From Reyranella sp. (GTDB lineage Bacteria; Pseudomonadota; Alphaproteobacteria; Reyranellales; Reyranellaceae): a stretch of DNA of 64,000 nucleotides. The stretch is from contig NZ_SCUT01000024.1 of NCBI RefSeq assembly GCF_004297265.1, positions 1-64,000 of the forward strand. The letters are read 5' to 3'. The position numbers were made by a program, and so were the translations under genes. This document shows positions 53,088 through 61,774 of this stretch, piece after piece. The notes below the pieces were generated by a model that saw only the letters and a list, made by a program, of their open reading frames with translations, did not search any database and was not told the origin of the DNA. Every line of letters starts with the position of its first letter. Within the stretch, counting starts at the first letter, position 1.

Positions 53088-54065
53088 CTACTCGTCGATC
53101 TTGATGTTGCCCTTGCGTACCACGTCGCCCCAGGTAACTGAATCGCGCTTGAGGAAGGCCACGTATTCCGCCGGCGGCAGGAGGGCAGGCGTAAGACCGC
53201 TTTCGTCGTACTTCTTCTTCACGTCCGGTTCGGCGAGGACCTTGGAGATGGCCGCGTACAGCCGGTCGACGATCGGCTTCGGCGTGCCGGCAGGGGCGGC
53301 GAGTCCGTACCAGTTTTCCGCTTCGTACCCCTTCACCGCTTCGGCGAGCGCGGGCGTGTCCGGCAGGACGGACCAGCGCTCCGGCGACGTGACGGCCATG
53401 GCGCGCGCCTTTCCGCTGCGGATCAGGCCGAGCGTCGCGGGATCGCCGAAATAGGCGTCGACGATGCCTGCCGCCAGATCGTTCAGGGCCGGGCCGGTGC
53501 CGCGATAGGGAACGTGGATCATCTTCAGGCCGGACATCTGGGTGAAGAGCTCGCCGGCGAGATGCTGGCTGGTGCCGATGCCGCCCGAAGCCCAGCGCAA
53601 CTCCTGCTTCTTCGCCAGCTCCATGAACTCCGGCAGGGTCTTCGCCGGCAGGTCGTTGCGCACCGCGAGGATGAAGGGCATGCGGACCAGCCGCGTGACC
53701 TGCGTCAGCGCCATCGGATCGTACGGCATCTTGCTGCGCAGATGCGGACCGGCGGTCAGCGTGCCGGCACCGGTGAGCGACAGCGTGTAGCCATCGGGCG
53801 CGGCATGCGACATCGCTTCGACGCCGATGATTCCTCCAGCGCCACCCTTGTTCTCGATGATGATGGTCTGGCCAAGCTCCTTGGATAGCGGCTCCATCAT
53901 AAGTCGCGCCGTCAGGTCGACACCGCCTCCCGGCGGGAAGGGTACGATCATCTTGACCGGCCGCTCGGGATACTTGCCCTGCGCCGAGGCAGCGCGGGAG
54001 ATGAACGGTGAGGCGAGTGCCGTGACGAGAAGCTGCCTCAGGATGTGTCGACGAGTGTTACGCAA
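53088..54065 (-). CDS. TctC/Bug-family periplasmic binding protein
   Basis: 325 residues. Signal RQLLVTALASPFISRAASAQ, then the Bug fold: YPERPVKMIVPFPPGGGVDL, IENKGGAGGIIGVEAMSHAA and PDGYTLSLTG. It is the first gene of the operon with hyuA and hyuB, so it probably delivers the ring compound or carboxylate that they use. No membrane subunits are encoded nearby. The stretch to the next gene upstream (54066-54184) holds nothing recognisable. Confidence 0.93.
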   Translation of the reverse strand: MRNTRRHILRQLLVTALASPFISRAASAQGKYPERPVKMIVPFPPGGGVDLTARLMMEPLSKELGQTIIIENKGGAGGIIGVEAMSHAAPDGYTLSLTGAGTLTAGPHLRSKMPYDPMALTQVTRLVRMPFILAVRNDLPAKTLPEFMELAKKQELRWASGGIGTSQHLAGELFTQMSGLKMIHVPYRGTGPALNDLAAGIVDAYFGDPATLGLIRSGKARAMAVTSPERWSVLPDTPALAEAVKGYEAENWYGLAAPAGTPKPIVDRLYAAISKVLAEPDVKKKYDESGLTPALLPPAEYVAFLKRDSVTWGDVVRKGNIKIDE

Positions 54066-54184
54066 GTGCCGGTCCCTCTGTTACGCGTGCCGGCAACATT
54101 TCGTCGGGCCAGCGCCGCTCATCCGAATGCAATCACGATGCCATCGACGATCCGTGCTGCGCGAATACGCAGCGCGAGGCGATC

Positions 54185-55345
54185 CTACAGCGCGACCTTC
54201 CTGAACACTTCGACGAAGCGATCGACGTCCTGCTCGTCGTTGTAGACGTGCGGGCTGATGCGCAGCCGGCCGAGACGCGGCGCGGCATAGACGTTCTCGG
54301 CGGCGAGCTTCTGCGGCAGGTCGTCCTGCATGCCCTTGGGGAACTGCAGGCAGAGGAGGTGCGGCGCGCGCAGCTTGCGATCGATCACGCGAACGCCGGA
54401 GTTCGCGAGCCCGTCGGCCAGCCGGTCCGTGAGCATGGAAAGCCGCGCGACGATGGGATCGTTGCCCCAGCCCGCCATCATCTCCATGCCGACGGCGGCC
54501 ATCTCGAGCGTGATGAAATGGTCACGCTCGCCCATGTCGTAACGGCGGGCGCCGTCGACATAGGAGAGATCGCGAAAATAGATCTTCTGTTCCGCGGCCA
54601 CGCCCTTGCGCGCCGGCGCGGTCTGCTCCAGCGGAATGCCGTCCTGACGACGCTTGGCGACATACATGAACGCGCGGCCATAGGGACCCAGCACCCACTT
54701 GTAGGTCGGGAAGATCAGGAAGTCGGGATCGAGCGTCTTCACATCGATGCGGCGGACGCCGGCATCGTGCGTTGCATCGACCAGGAACGCCGCGCCCGCC
54801 TGGCGCGCCGCATCGGCGATGCGCGGCAGGTCGATGGCGCCGCCATCCGACCAATGCACGGACGAGATCGAGACCAGCGACAGGGGCGCCGCGCCCGTGC
54901 GCGTCATCGCTTCCAGAACCGCCGAGGTCCAGTCACCGTCGCTTGGCTGTCTCACCTGCTCGACCGCAAAGCCGCCCTCTTCGGCGCGGCTCATCCACTC
55001 GAGCACCGGCGAGGTATGGTCGTCCTGCAGCACAAGCACACGGCTGCCGCGCGGCAGGTTCATCACCTTGCCGGCGGTCGAGACGCCGTAGCCCACGGAC
55101 GGGATCAAGGCGATGTCGGCCGGATCGGCGCCGATCAACGCCGCCGCCGCACGACGCGCGCGCTCGTACTGCTTCGGCATGAAGTCGGCTTCGAGCTTCC
55201 AGGGCTGCCCTTTTCGCGCCACGCCGATGCGGCCCGCTTCCTGGACGGCAAGGGGGAGAGGGCTCCAGGCGGCGGCATTGAGGAAGCACACGTCGCGCGG
55301 GATGTCGAAGAGTTCACGTTGGGAAGGAAGCATAGGGACCGCCAT
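54185..55345 (-). CDS. class V aminotransferase-fold protein
   Basis: 386 residues, PLP-dependent, similar to isopenicillin-N-epimerase/CsdA-like enzymes. FLNAAAWSPLPLAVQEAG starts the fold, FLVDATHDAGVRRIDV gives the Asp and His that hold PLP, and the Schiff-base lysine fits LIFPTYKWVLGPYGRAFMYV. Substrate unknown; a lyase or epimerase on an amino acid is likely. MLPSQRELF four residues in is an alternative start. It stands alone upstream of the csbD terminator. Confidence 0.88.
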   Translation of the reverse strand: MAVPMLPSQRELFDIPRDVCFLNAAAWSPLPLAVQEAGRIGVARKGQPWKLEADFMPKQYERARRAAAALIGADPADIALIPSVGYGVSTAGKVMNLPRGSRVLVLQDDHTSPVLEWMSRAEEGGFAVEQVRQPSDGDWTSAVLEAMTRTGAAPLSLVSISSVHWSDGGAIDLPRIADAARQAGAAFLVDATHDAGVRRIDVKTLDPDFLIFPTYKWVLGPYGRAFMYVAKRRQDGIPLEQTAPARKGVAAEQKIYFRDLSYVDGARRYDMGERDHFITLEMAAVGMEMMAGWGNDPIVARLSMLTDRLADGLANSGVRVIDRKLRAPHLLCLQFPKGMQDDLPQKLAAENVYAAPRLGRLRISPHVYNDEQDVDRFVEVFRKVAL

Positions 55346-55388
55346 CGAACAGATGCTGGTACCCTAGGCCAAACGCCGAGCAAGAAAA

Positions 55389-55416
55389 AGGACGCCCGTC
55401 TTTCGACGAGCGTCCT
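55389..55416 (-). terminator. intrinsic terminator after csbD
   Basis: Minus-strand AGGACGCTCGTC pairs with GACGGGCGTCCT (one T-G pair) around GAAA and is followed by TTTTCTT. The stem lies 28 bases after the csbD stop and separates it from the aminotransferase gene downstream. Confidence 0.9.
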
Positions 55417-55443
55417 GCGGTTTGCCGGGCAGGGATCGCGGCG

Positions 55444-55632
55444 TCAGCCGTCGATCGCCTTCTTCAGCGCGTCCTTCGTCTTGCCGACAGCCTGCTGAGC
55501 CTCGCCCTTGGCTTCCTGCAGCGCGCCTTCGACCCGTAGCTTGTCGCTGTCGACGGCCTTGCCGATGCCCTGCTTGGCGTTACCGATCGCCTCGTTGGTG
55601 ACGCCCTTGATCTTGTCGGTGGTGCTGCTCAT
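55444..55632 (-). CDS. CsbD-family stress protein
   Basis: 62 residues with the CsbD pattern: DKIKGVTNEAIGNAKQGIGK, VDSDKLRVEGALQEAKGEAQ and AVGKTKDALKKAIDG. Very hydrophilic and helical. Family members are induced by general stress in many bacteria; the biochemical role is unknown. AGAGGAGA precedes the ATG and a strong terminator follows. It is divergent from the trehalose operon, so shared stress control is plausible. Confidence 0.92.
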   Translation of the reverse strand: MSSTTDKIKGVTNEAIGNAKQGIGKAVDSDKLRVEGALQEAKGEAQQAVGKTKDALKKAIDG

Positions 55633-55879
55633 GACGGTCTCCTCTGTTGATTGGCTTCACGACTTCCCAACGTCCTCGCCGGGAAGACGTTGCTGCGTTC
55701 CGACATGCCTCATTGTCGCCATGACACTGCGTCTTTTTGACGAAACCATCGCTGCCCTGCAGCGTTACACGTGCACGCGCCAGGCGCGGCCGCTTCACTC
55801 GGGACGGCCCCCGAATCGCGGCGTGTTGTGGTCGACGGCCCCTTCGCGCCCCAGGCAACCGAGGCGCAGAGGGGACGAG

Positions 55880-56638
55880 ATGGCAGCAACGGATTTCGAC
55901 TACGGCTCGGCACTCTTTCTCGATCTCGACGGCACGTTGCTGGAGATTGCGGCGACTCCGGAACTCGTGGTCGTGCCTCCGGCATTGCCCGATCTTCTTG
56001 CCCACCTGCATGCGATCCTTGGAGGCGCGTTGGCGATTGTGAGCGGGCGCTCGCTCAAGACGATAGACCAGCTCCTCAAGCCGTTCACCTCCGCCGCGGC
56101 CGGCGAGCATGGCGTTACCCTGCGGTTCAGTGACGGAACGGTCGAGGAAATGCCGGCGGGTCTTGCGGTCACTCAGGCGTGGCGGGACTCGCTGGTGGCG
56201 GCGACCGAGCGATGGCCGGGCGTCCTTATCGAACCCAAACCGCATGGCTGTGCCATTCACTATCGCCTGGCGCCGGAACGCCATGACGACGTGTGGCGGA
56301 TTGCGCGCGCTCTCGTGCCCGACGATCACCCCTGGTTCCGTCTGATCCCGGCGCGTGAAGCGGTGGAGATCGGCCCGCGCTCCACGTCCAAAGGCCATGC
56401 CGTCGAGCGCTTCATGAAGGACAGTGCCTTCAAGGGCCGCCGTCCGATTTTCGTCGGCGACGATTTCACCGACGAGGCCGGCATGAGCGCCGCGCGTCGC
56501 CATGGTGGCAAGGGGCTGCGCGTCCAGGAGGTCTTCGAAGGCGATCCGGCGCAGGTACGCGCCTGGCTCTCGCGCAATGCCGAACGGCTGGCGGGGCCGC
56601 CGGCAGCGCAACCGGCGGCGACGGGAGCTTCGGCATGA
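55880..56638 (+). CDS. otsB: trehalose-6-phosphate phosphatase
   Basis: 252-residue HAD phosphatase, last step of trehalose synthesis. Motif I LFLDLDGTLLEIA, motif II AIVSGRSLKTIDQLL, AAGEHGVTLRF and motif IV FVGDDFTDEAGM are all present. The start at 55880 has AGAGGGGACG upstream; longer in-frame extension is not conserved. First gene of otsB-GH15-otsA; its stop overlaps the GH15 start by 4 bases. Confidence 0.95.
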   Translation: MAATDFDYGSALFLDLDGTLLEIAATPELVVVPPALPDLLAHLHAILGGALAIVSGRSLKTIDQLLKPFTSAAAGEHGVTLRFSDGTVEEMPAGLAVTQAWRDSLVAATERWPGVLIEPKPHGCAIHYRLAPERHDDVWRIARALVPDDHPWFRLIPAREAVEIGPRSTSKGHAVERFMKDSAFKGRRPIFVGDDFTDEAGMSAARRHGGKGLRVQEVFEGDPAQVRAWLSRNAERLAGPPAAQPAATGASA

Positions 56639-58434
56639 GCAACCTCGATCTCGGCGTCATCGGCAACTGTTCCATCGCGAGCCTGATTGATCGCAACGGC
56701 CGCCATGTGTGGCACGGTCTGGGTCGCCTGGATGGCGATCCGGTCTTCAATGCCCTGCTGGGCGGCAACGATCCGCAGTCGGGTTTCATGGATGTCGTCG
56801 TCGACGACATGAAGGACAGCCGCCAGCGCTATGTTCCCAATACGGCTATTCTCGAAACGACCATCGACGGCGCGGGAGGCACGGCACGCATCTGGGATTT
56901 CGCACCGCGTTTCCGCCGCTTCGGGCGCATGTTCCGTCCTCCCATGCTGATGCGCCGGCTCGAGCCCGTGGCCGGCCGGCCGCGCATCACCCTGCGACTG
57001 CGTCCTACCTTCGATTACGGCGCTCGCAAGTCGCAGGTCACGGTAGGCAGCAATCACATACGCTATTACGGCGATGCCTCGGTGCTGCGGCTCACCACGG
57101 ATGCCTCGCTGAACTACGTGCTCCACGAGACCGCGTTCTCGCTCGACCGGCCGCTCACCCTGATCGTGGGTGCTGACGAGAGCGTCACCGACAATGTCGA
57201 TCAGCTGTCCCGCTCCTTCCTCAGCGAGACCGAGATCTACTGGCAGGGTTGGGTGCGCGATCTCAACATTCCGTTCGATTGGCAAGTCGCCGTCATTCGC
57301 GCCGCCATCACGCTCAAGCTTTGCAGCTACGAGGACACCGGCGCGGTGCTGGCCGCGCTCACGACATCGGTCCCCGAGGCGGCGGGCACGGTTCGCAACT
57401 GGGATTACCGCTTCACCTGGCTGCGTGACGCCTTCTTCACCGTGACGGCGCTCAACCGGCTGTCGGCGACGCGCACGATGGAAAGCTACGTGCGCTTCAT
57501 CATCGACGTGGTCGAAGCCGGCAGCGCGCGCGGCGAGGTCCATAACGTGGCCCCGCTGTTCCCGATCGCGCCAGGCGCCGATACGGTGGAGCGCCTGATC
57601 GATACCCTGCCGGGCTATCGCGGCTACGGGCCGGTACGCATCGGCAATGCGGCGGTCGGTCAGCGCCAGAACGACGTGTACGGCTCGATGGTGCTGACGG
57701 CCGCACAGATGTTCTGGGACGAGCGGCTGCCCCGCCAGGGCGACATCGAGCTCTATCGCCAGCTCTGCGCCGTCGGCAACGAGGCGCATCGAGCCGCCCT
57801 CACGCCCGATGCCGGCCTCTGGGAATATCGTGAGCGCGAGGAGGTCCATACCTTCTCCGCCGCCATGTGCTGGGCCGCCCAACACCGGCTCGGCCTGATC
57901 GCGCGTCGGGTCGGCCTCGCGGGTGAATCGCGCGAATGGCTCGCCAAGGCGGGCGTGCTGCGCCAGGAAATCCTCCAGCGAGGGACCACAGCGGAAGGAT
58001 GGTTGTCGGGCGTGCTCGACCGCGAAATGGCCGATGCCTCGAGCCTGGTGTTTCCCGAGATCGGCCTGCTGCGCTCCGACGACCCGCGCTTCCACGCCAC
58101 GCTCGACATGGTCTCACGCAAGCTCATGAAGAACGGATTCATCATGCGTTACATCGAGGCCGACGATTTTGGCGCGCCCTCCAACGCCTTCCTGCTCTGC
58201 ACCTTCTGGTACATCGACGCGCTTGCCAGCGTCGGCCGCCGCGAGGAGGCACTCGAACTGTTCAACAACGTGCTGGCGCGGCGCAACCATGTCGGCCTGC
58301 TCTCGGAGGACCTCGATCCGCGCACCGGCGAGCTGTGGGGCAACTTCCCCCAGACCTACAGCCAGGTCGGTCTCATCCTGTCGGCCATGCGGCTCTCGCG
58401 GAGTTGGGAGGAGGGTCTGTGGCACGCCTCGTGA
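56635..58434 (+). CDS. glycoside hydrolase family 15 protein (glucoamylase/trehalase type)
   Basis: 599 residues without signal peptide, so cytoplasmic. An N-terminal beta-domain (LDLGVIGNCSIASLIDRNGR) is followed by an alpha/alpha barrel with the family signatures NWDYRFTWLRDAFFTVTALN, EREEVHTFSAAMCWAAQHR and the terminal GELWGNFPQTYSQVGLI. GH15 enzymes include glucoamylases and bacterial trehalases. Encoded between otsB and otsA with overlaps of 4 and 16 bases, trehalose or a trehalose-related glucan is the likely substrate, but this is inference. Confidence 0.93.
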   Translation: MSNLDLGVIGNCSIASLIDRNGRHVWHGLGRLDGDPVFNALLGGNDPQSGFMDVVVDDMKDSRQRYVPNTAILETTIDGAGGTARIWDFAPRFRRFGRMFRPPMLMRRLEPVAGRPRITLRLRPTFDYGARKSQVTVGSNHIRYYGDASVLRLTTDASLNYVLHETAFSLDRPLTLIVGADESVTDNVDQLSRSFLSETEIYWQGWVRDLNIPFDWQVAVIRAAITLKLCSYEDTGAVLAALTTSVPEAAGTVRNWDYRFTWLRDAFFTVTALNRLSATRTMESYVRFIIDVVEAGSARGEVHNVAPLFPIAPGADTVERLIDTLPGYRGYGPVRIGNAAVGQRQNDVYGSMVLTAAQMFWDERLPRQGDIELYRQLCAVGNEAHRAALTPDAGLWEYREREEVHTFSAAMCWAAQHRLGLIARRVGLAGESREWLAKAGVLRQEILQRGTTAEGWLSGVLDREMADASSLVFPEIGLLRSDDPRFHATLDMVSRKLMKNGFIMRYIEADDFGAPSNAFLLCTFWYIDALASVGRREEALELFNNVLARRNHVGLLSEDLDPRTGELWGNFPQTYSQVGLILSAMRLSRSWEEGLWHAS

Positions 58435-59804
58435 TCGTCTCCAACCGTGTGCCGGTGCCGAAGGCGCGGGGCGCATCCGCTGGCGGCCTCGCCGTGGCGC
58501 TGCGCGACCTGATGACTCCCGGAGCGATGTGGTTCGGCTGGAGCGGCCGGCTCACCTCCGAGCCGTCGACGCAACCCGCCCTCGTCGAGGCCCGTGGCGT
58601 CACCTACGCGACGGTCGATCTCACGCCCGAGGCCTATCGCGGCTTCTACGTCGGCTTCGCAAATGGTGCGTTGTGGCCGCTGCTGCACTTCCGGCTGGGC
58701 CTGATGCATTTTCGCCGCGAGGATTACGAGGGCTACCTCTCGGTCAACCGCTCCTTCGCCTCGGCCTTGACCCCGCTGCTGCAGGGTGACGACACGGTGT
58801 GGGCGCACGACTATCACCTGATCCCGTTCGCCCGCCTGCTGCGCAAGCAGGGCTTCGAGGGGCGACTGGGCTTCTTCCTGCACGTGCCTTTCGTGCCGCC
58901 GTCCATGCTCGAGGCCATGCCGGTGGCGCGCGAGCTGGTCGCCGATCTCTGTGCCTACGATCTGGTGGGTTTCCAGACGGAGGAGCATGCCCGGGATTTC
59001 CGCGACTGCGCGCAGCGCATGCTGGGCGCAACGGTCGATGGCGAGTGGATACGCATCGCCGGCCGCCGGATGCGGGCCTTTGCAGATCCGATCGGAATCG
59101 ACGCCGAGGGCTTCGCGGCAGAGGCCGAGCGGGCAGAGGCCGACAAGCTCGTGCAAAGGGTTGCCGGCAGCCTGCTGAATCGCGCGCTCGCCATCGGCGT
59201 CGACCGCCTGGATTACTCCAAGGGCCTGCCGCACCGCTTCGAAGCGTTCGGCCGCCTGCTCGAGAAGCATCCCGAGCACAAGAGGCGGATCCACTTCCTG
59301 CAGATCTGTCCACGCTCGCGTGAGGAGGTCGACGAGTATCGCAAGCTCCGCACCGAGCTCGACCGGCTGGCAGGACGCATCAACGGCCGCTTCTCGGAGT
59401 TCGACTGGACGCCACTCAGGTATTCCACCCGGGCTGCGCCGCGCTCGACGCTGGCGGGACTTTACCGGCTCGGTCGGATCGGCGTGGTGACGCCGCTGCG
59501 CGACGGCATGAACCTGGTTGCCAAGGAGTTCGTGGCGGCCCAGTCGGACGAGGATCCCGGCGTGCTGGTCCTGTCGCAGTTCGCGGGCGCTGCGCAGGAT
59601 CTCACCGAGGCGCTGATCGTGAATCCGTTCGATCCCGATGCTATCGCCGATGCGATGCATGTGGCGCTCACCATGCCCTTGTCGGAGCGGCGGGAACGTC
59701 ACAGCGTTCTGAAGGAGAAGGTCCTGCGCACGACGGCGGAAGCCTATTGCCGGCGCTTCATCGACGCCCTCGAAGCGCCTTCGGATGCGCGCGCCGCGGC
59801 CTAG
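58419..59804 (+). CDS. otsA: alpha,alpha-trehalose-phosphate synthase
   Basis: 461-residue GT20 enzyme making trehalose 6-phosphate from UDP-glucose and glucose 6-phosphate. [50 protein letters not shown] and [18 protein letters not shown] are diagnostic. The start is a GTG at 58419 with GGGAGGAGGG 3 bases upstream, inside the end of the GH15 gene (16-base overlap); the frame upstream is only the GH15 gene read out of frame. It converges with the GNAT gene with a 4-base overlap. Confidence 0.96.
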   Translation: MARLVIVSNRVPVPKARGASAGGLAVALRDLMTPGAMWFGWSGRLTSEPSTQPALVEARGVTYATVDLTPEAYRGFYVGFANGALWPLLHFRLGLMHFRREDYEGYLSVNRSFASALTPLLQGDDTVWAHDYHLIPFARLLRKQGFEGRLGFFLHVPFVPPSMLEAMPVARELVADLCAYDLVGFQTEEHARDFRDCAQRMLGATVDGEWIRIAGRRMRAFADPIGIDAEGFAAEAERAEADKLVQRVAGSLLNRALAIGVDRLDYSKGLPHRFEAFGRLLEKHPEHKRRIHFLQICPRSREEVDEYRKLRTELDRLAGRINGRFSEFDWTPLRYSTRAAPRSTLAGLYRLGRIGVVTPLRDGMNLVAKEFVAAQSDEDPGVLVLSQFAGAAQDLTEALIVNPFDPDAIADAMHVALTMPLSERRERHSVLKEKVLRTTAEAYCRRFIDALEAPSDARAAA

Positions 59805-60331
59805 GAAACCAGGCCGAAGGCCGCCGGATAGACGATCAGCCCGTCGTCTCCGTCGAGTGCGCCCGGCACGAGTTCCAGCGCCATGAATGAATCGCCTTCG
59901 AAGGGGGCGTCGAGGCCGCTCGCCAGCTCGGCCGAGAAGCCGAAGCGCGGATAGTAGTCGGGATGGCCGAGCACCACGACGGCCTGCCATTCGCGGCGGC
60001 GCGCCAGGTCGAGCCCGGTTTCGACGAGGGCGGTGCCGATTCCCGATCTCTGTCGCCCCGGATGGACGCACATCGGTGCCAGCGACAGGGTCGGCACGGC
60101 GTCGTCGTCGACCATCGTCGTCAGCGCGCTGAACAGGATATGGCCGACGATGGCGCCGTCCTCGACCGCCACCAGCTCGACCGCATCGATGAAGGCCTCG
60201 CGCAGCTCCTCGATCAGCTTGCCCTCGAACGGGCCGCCGAAGGCCTGATCATTCAGGCGGCGGATCGCCTCGTCGTCCGCCGGTTCGCGCTCGCGGATCA
60301 CCACATCGTGGCCGCTGCCCGGCCCGGCCAT
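59801..60331 (-). CDS. GNAT-family N-acetyltransferase
   Basis: 176 residues. The acetyl-CoA site fits MCVHPGRQRSGIGTALVETG, with LGHPDYYPRFGFSAE as in YhbS-type members. The N-terminus VIREREPADDEAIRRLNDQA is typical. The acceptor is unknown. Its first 34 bases overlap the end of the PNPOx-like gene, so the pair is probably co-expressed; a start at a later codon is possible but would remove the first strand. Confidence 0.88.
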   Translation of the reverse strand: MAGPGSGHDVVIREREPADDEAIRRLNDQAFGGPFEGKLIEELREAFIDAVELVAVEDGAIVGHILFSALTTMVDDDAVPTLSLAPMCVHPGRQRSGIGTALVETGLDLARRREWQAVVVLGHPDYYPRFGFSAELASGLDAPFEGDSFMALELVPGALDGDDGLIVYPAAFGLVS

Positions 60332-60912
60332 TCACGGTCGTAGGTTTCGCCGCCGACCCGTTCGTTGCTCAATGCGGCCAGGATCTGGCCGGCGCTGGGC
60401 AAAGACTTCGGATCGACATGTCGGGTGGGGTTCCAGAGTTCCGAACGCACGAGCGCGCGGGCGCACTGGAAGTAGACCGCATCGACCTCGATCACGGCCA
60501 CGGAGCGCGGCGCCTTTTCCTCGACGGCGAAGGATTCCAGAAGATCGGCGGCGATGCTGAGATGGGCGCGGCCGTTCACGCGCAGCGTGTTGCCGACGCC
60601 CGGGATCATGAACAGCAACGCCACCCGCGGGTCGCGCACGATGTTGCGCAGCGAATCGATGCGGTTGTTGCCGCGGCGGTCGGGCAACATCAGCGTCTTC
60701 TCGTCGTGCACCCGCACGAAGCCCGCCCGGTCTCCGCGCGGCGAGCAGTCGAGGCCTTCCGGACCGGACGTCGCCAGCGCCGCATAGGGCGACGCCTCGA
60801 TGTAGGCGCGATAGTGCGGCGTGATCCAGTTCACTTCCTTGACCGTCGCCGCCTCGACCGGCCGTCCATAGATCGCCTCGAGCTCGGCTTCCGTTCTCAG
60901 GATGTCGGACAT
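60298..60912 (-). CDS. pyridoxamine 5'-phosphate oxidase-family flavoprotein
   Basis: 204 residues, of the MSMEG_1061-like group. PYAALATSGPEGLDCSPRGD, LMLPDRRGNNRIDSLRNIVR and VALLFMIPGVGNTLRVNGRA form the split-barrel that binds FMN or a related cofactor. It is probably a flavin or F420-type reductase of unknown substrate, not the vitamin B6 enzyme itself. It overlaps the GNAT gene and lies 10 bases after the DUF3883 gene on the same strand. Confidence 0.88.
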   Translation of the reverse strand: MSDILRTEAELEAIYGRPVEAATVKEVNWITPHYRAYIEASPYAALATSGPEGLDCSPRGDRAGFVRVHDEKTLMLPDRRGNNRIDSLRNIVRDPRVALLFMIPGVGNTLRVNGRAHLSIAADLLESFAVEEKAPRSVAVIEVDAVYFQCARALVRSELWNPTRHVDPKSLPSAGQILAALSNERVGGETYDREWPGRAAATMW

Positions 60913-60922
60913 GCTGTCTCCG

Positions 60923-61762
60923 CTACTTCAGCGAGGCTTGAAACGTCAGGGGTTCGAGCTGCAATACTGCGTCGAGTGGCGGCGTCAAAGTAAAGAGTCC
61001 AGGCTGCCGAGAAAAGTCATGCAGCCGATACAATCGGAATGCGTCGGGCCGCTCTTTGGCAACTTCATTTTCGTTGCGGGTCATATAGAAGGGCGTCGTG
61101 CTGCCGCCCCGGGTCGTTTTGACCTCGATCCATCGTTCGGAGCCCGATGGATCGTAGGAGCGGATATCGTACCCTGCACCGTCGCCGTCCTCCTTCGAAA
61201 GCCACCGTACCTTTCTCGCGAGGTCTCTGCGGTCTGCCAATACGAGCAATTCGCGCTCGCGCTCGTAGATCAGCTCTTCGCCTGCCTCTCCGAGGGCGCG
61301 GTTCATTTGATCGCGCAACGCCGGGTCGAATTTCCGTGCCACGCGCTCGAACGCCTTCCTCGCCCTGGCGCCGATAGGAGGTCTTGTCGGCGGCGGCCCG
61401 ACAAAAAGGGATGGCATGTCGGAGAGGCCGGTCGAATGCTTGATTGCCAATGGTACCGGATCGGGCTGTACGTCCAGGTAGCGGCCGATGGCGGCTGCGA
61501 TTGCGCCCTGAAAGTTCCAGGCAGGGACGTAGCCACGGATTCGCGGAAGGCCGAGTTGTGTCAGAACTGCCGAAATATTCTGGTGCTTGAACTCGATCGA
61601 ACCGTCAGTCCGGTGGATGTGCGCTTTCAAGGCGCGGCGATGCTCCGTTTTGCGGATGGTGAGACCAGCTTGTTCCTCTTTCAGCATGGCGAAGTAGTCG
61701 GCAACGATGAGGTCGAGTTCGGTACTCGACCAGTCGTTTCCAGCTACTTCGGAGTCGGCCAT
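60923..61762 (-). CDS. DUF3883-domain protein (nuclease-like)
   Basis: 279 residues. An N-terminal part (SSTELDLIVADYFAMLKEEQ, SAVLTQLGLPRIRGYVPAWN) of the kind seen in restriction-like proteins precedes DUF3883 at about 160-265: VRWLSKEDGDGAGYDIRSYD, ERWIEVKTTRGG and FYMTRNENEVAKERPDAFRL. The Asp of GYDI and the E-V-K match a PD-(D/E)XK nuclease pattern. DUF3883 proteins often accompany defence genes, but here the neighbours are ordinary metabolism. Nuclease activity is inference. Confidence 0.85.
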   Translation of the reverse strand: MADSEVAGNDWSSTELDLIVADYFAMLKEEQAGLTIRKTEHRRALKAHIHRTDGSIEFKHQNISAVLTQLGLPRIRGYVPAWNFQGAIAAAIGRYLDVQPDPVPLAIKHSTGLSDMPSLFVGPPPTRPPIGARARKAFERVARKFDPALRDQMNRALGEAGEELIYERERELLVLADRRDLARKVRWLSKEDGDGAGYDIRSYDPSGSERWIEVKTTRGGSTTPFYMTRNENEVAKERPDAFRLYRLHDFSRQPGLFTLTPPLDAVLQLEPLTFQASLK

Positions 61763-61774
61763 GCTCGGTTCAAC

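Noticed and set aside
55640..55700. General-stress (EcfG-type) promoter GGAAC...CGTT upstream of csbD
   Set aside because: GGAAC and CGTT are present on the minus strand but 24 bases apart, beyond the usual 16-18.
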